From Microcaldota archaeon (GTDB lineage Archaea > Micrarchaeota > Micrarchaeia > Anstonellales > J096), in the NCBI GenBank assembly GCA_027024255.1, contig JALVSQ010000022.1, forward strand, positions 1-37,236: 37,236 nucleotides of DNA. The letters run 5' to 3'. Shown here piece after piece: positions 35,801 through 37,236 of this stretch (position 1 is its first letter; each line of letters opens with the position of its first letter). A program made the translations under genes and the position numbers. The notes beneath the pieces are model-generated. The model was not told where the DNA came from and did not search any database. It saw only the letters and a list, made by a program, of their open reading frames with translations.

Positions 35801-37236
35801 CCTTCTTGTTCTCCTTTGTTTGTGAAGGCTTATTCCAAATAGCTTTATTATATCTCCCCCTATACCGACATTAATATCTTTCCCACCAGTCTGAACAGGT
35901 ATTTCCACATACTCATTCTGAATAATTTCTTCTTTAACCTCAGAATATTGAGTAGCAAAATAATCTTTATCTGCTGTGCTCAGGCTTACTTCATAAGCAT
36001 TCCAGGACTGAATAAGGGTTTGATAATCTTTGCTCTGCACCTCATACATCCTCATTTTTTGGTTGGTTCCTATATTTACATCAATTCTCTTTACAATCCT
36101 CTCTTTCACCTCATTAACATTTTCAGCTTTAAGTTTAGCTACCAATTCATTATTCACTCTAACTTTGCTTTTTACTTTATCCTTCAACTCCTGTTTAAGT
36201 TTAATTTTATTCGTTCTCTTTTCAAACACTTCAATTCTTTCCTTCTTTTTAAGTTTAATTTTATTTCTTCTCTTTTCTTTCAATCTTTTCCTCGCTTTAT
36301 TCTTTGCTCTCCTCACAATTTCCAGCTTCAATTTAACATCTTCTTTCTTCTTTGGTTCCTTTATGCGCTTTACAGCTTTTCTCCTTTTAGTCTTTGAGCC
36401 TGTGTATTTGATTTTTTTGACCTTCCTTTTATCGACTTTGCCTTCTTTGTTCTTTGTCTTTCTACTACAGCCTTTATCAAAACTTTCATCAGGAGCTTTT
36501 TCTTGCTTTAAGAGCTCATTCTCCTTTCTCTCATGCTCTTTTTCATGCTCAACAGGGATGAGTCTGCTTCCTTTCAATTTTAAGTCCCCTTTGCTTAATG
36601 AAGGCTTTATCACAAACGACCTTTCTCCATTAAACACACTAACAGCAGGTCTTATTATATAATTCCTTCTCCACCTTGTTGCCCTGCCCTTTTTTCTGTA
36701 TTTCCTGAAATTCTTTAACTTTATTGTTTTGCCTTCAACCATGAACCACTCCTTCATACTTAACTTTGAGTTGTTTATGTTCGTGGAGAAGAAGAGGTCT
36801 CCTTCGCAGTAGTAAAGATTGAGCACATTAGTCATCGTTTTGCTCTTACATTGAAGGAGTGCAAACATAGAGGGGGGAACATTTATTTCCCTTTCAACAA
36901 ACCCCTTTTCGTTCTTCACTGCTTTGTTGAATATCTCTATCATTTCCTCTTTCGCTTTTCCTATCATAAAATCCCATAGTTTGTACTTACCAACAATATC
37001 CTTCCTTAGCTTTACATCTTTATCAACACCATAAACCTTCCCTTCTTTTTCAGCCCATTCAAGCACGTTTTTGTCGAAATCAGGTGTTATATAGATGACA
37101 ATACCTCTTTTGTCTGTAATAAAATCAACTATGCCTACATCTTCAGGTTTTGCACCCGCTCTAACTAACTCGCTTATATCGTAAACCTTTGTTACCTCGA
37201 CCAATTCATTGTTGTTTTTGAACTTCGCATCGAGAA
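35756..37236 (-). CDS. Partial CDS (5' end outside window): hypothetical protein with very K/R-rich central region
   Basis: Frame stays open upstream of the TTG at 37204 to the window edge (LDAKFKNNNE-LVEVTKVYD...); basic low-complexity segment KKIKYTGSKTKRRKAVKRIKEPKKK... Confidence 0.7.
   Translation of the reverse strand, partial: LDAKFKNNNELVEVTKVYDISELVRAGAKPEDVGIVDFITDKRGIVIYITPDFDKNVLEWAEKEGKVYGVDKDVKLRKDIVGKYKLWDFMIGKAKEEMIEIFNKAVKNEKGFVEREINVPPSMFALLQCKSKTMTNVLNLYYCEGDLFFSTNINNSKLSMKEWFMVEGKTIKLKNFRKYRKKGRATRWRRNYIIRPAVSVFNGERSFVIKPSLSKGDLKLKGSRLIPVEHEKEHERKENELLKQEKAPDESFDKGCSRKTKNKEGKVDKRKVKKIKYTGSKTKRRKAVKRIKEPKKKEDVKLKLEIVRRAKNKARKRLKEKRRNKIKLKKKERIEVFEKRTNKIKLKQELKDKVKSKVRVNNELVAKLKAENVNEVKERIVKRIDVNIGTNQKMRMYEVQSKDYQTLIQSWNAYEVSLSTADKDYFATQYSEVKEEIIQNEYVEIPVQTGGKDINVGIGGDIIKLFGISLHKQRRTRRLVNYSKCSLFLPPC
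36197..36277 (-). repeat. Direct repeat within K/R-rich region (36197-36223 and 36251-36277)
   Basis: aagtttaattttattcgttctcttttc versus aagtttaattttatttcttctcttttc (2 differences in 27 nt), encoding R(R/T)NKIKLK. Confidence 0.7.

Noticed and set aside
36030-36662. 210-aa plus-strand ORF rich in F/L/S
   Set aside because: Antisense of the K/R-rich 482-aa frame; hydrophobic composition is the expected shadow of lysine codons.

Overview
AT-rich archaeal chromosomal segment. The lineage is not determinable from the window; small size and compaction suggest DPANN or a similar lineage (inference only). Housekeeping genes: NAD kinase, Trm1, RIO1 kinase, UbiA-type prenyltransferase, aIF2-gamma, S6e, archease, class I LysRS, AlaRS, SufB. 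Interleaved with these are uncharacterised genes, the most notable being a divergent pair of very large proteins (874 aa and 2221 aa). The 2221-aa protein contains a divergent PP2C-like phosphatase domain, and two stand-alone genes in the same window encode relatives of that domain. Other highlights: (1) a textbook-shaped C/D box guide sRNA (C-12nt-D'-3nt-C'-12nt-D) whose 3' end overlaps the start codon of the tRNA methyltransferase gene trm1, while the 3' end of trm1 runs into an antisense tRNA-Ser(UGA) gene; (2) a tandem AAA+ ATPase with a long insertion in D1 and a degenerate D2, divergent from a two-gene module of unknown function; (3) a secreted MltB-like lytic transglycosylase in an archaeal context; (4) a very short SufD-like paralogue directly after sufB. 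Many convergent genes overlap at their 3' ends. Family assignments come from reading motifs by eye; no database search was run.
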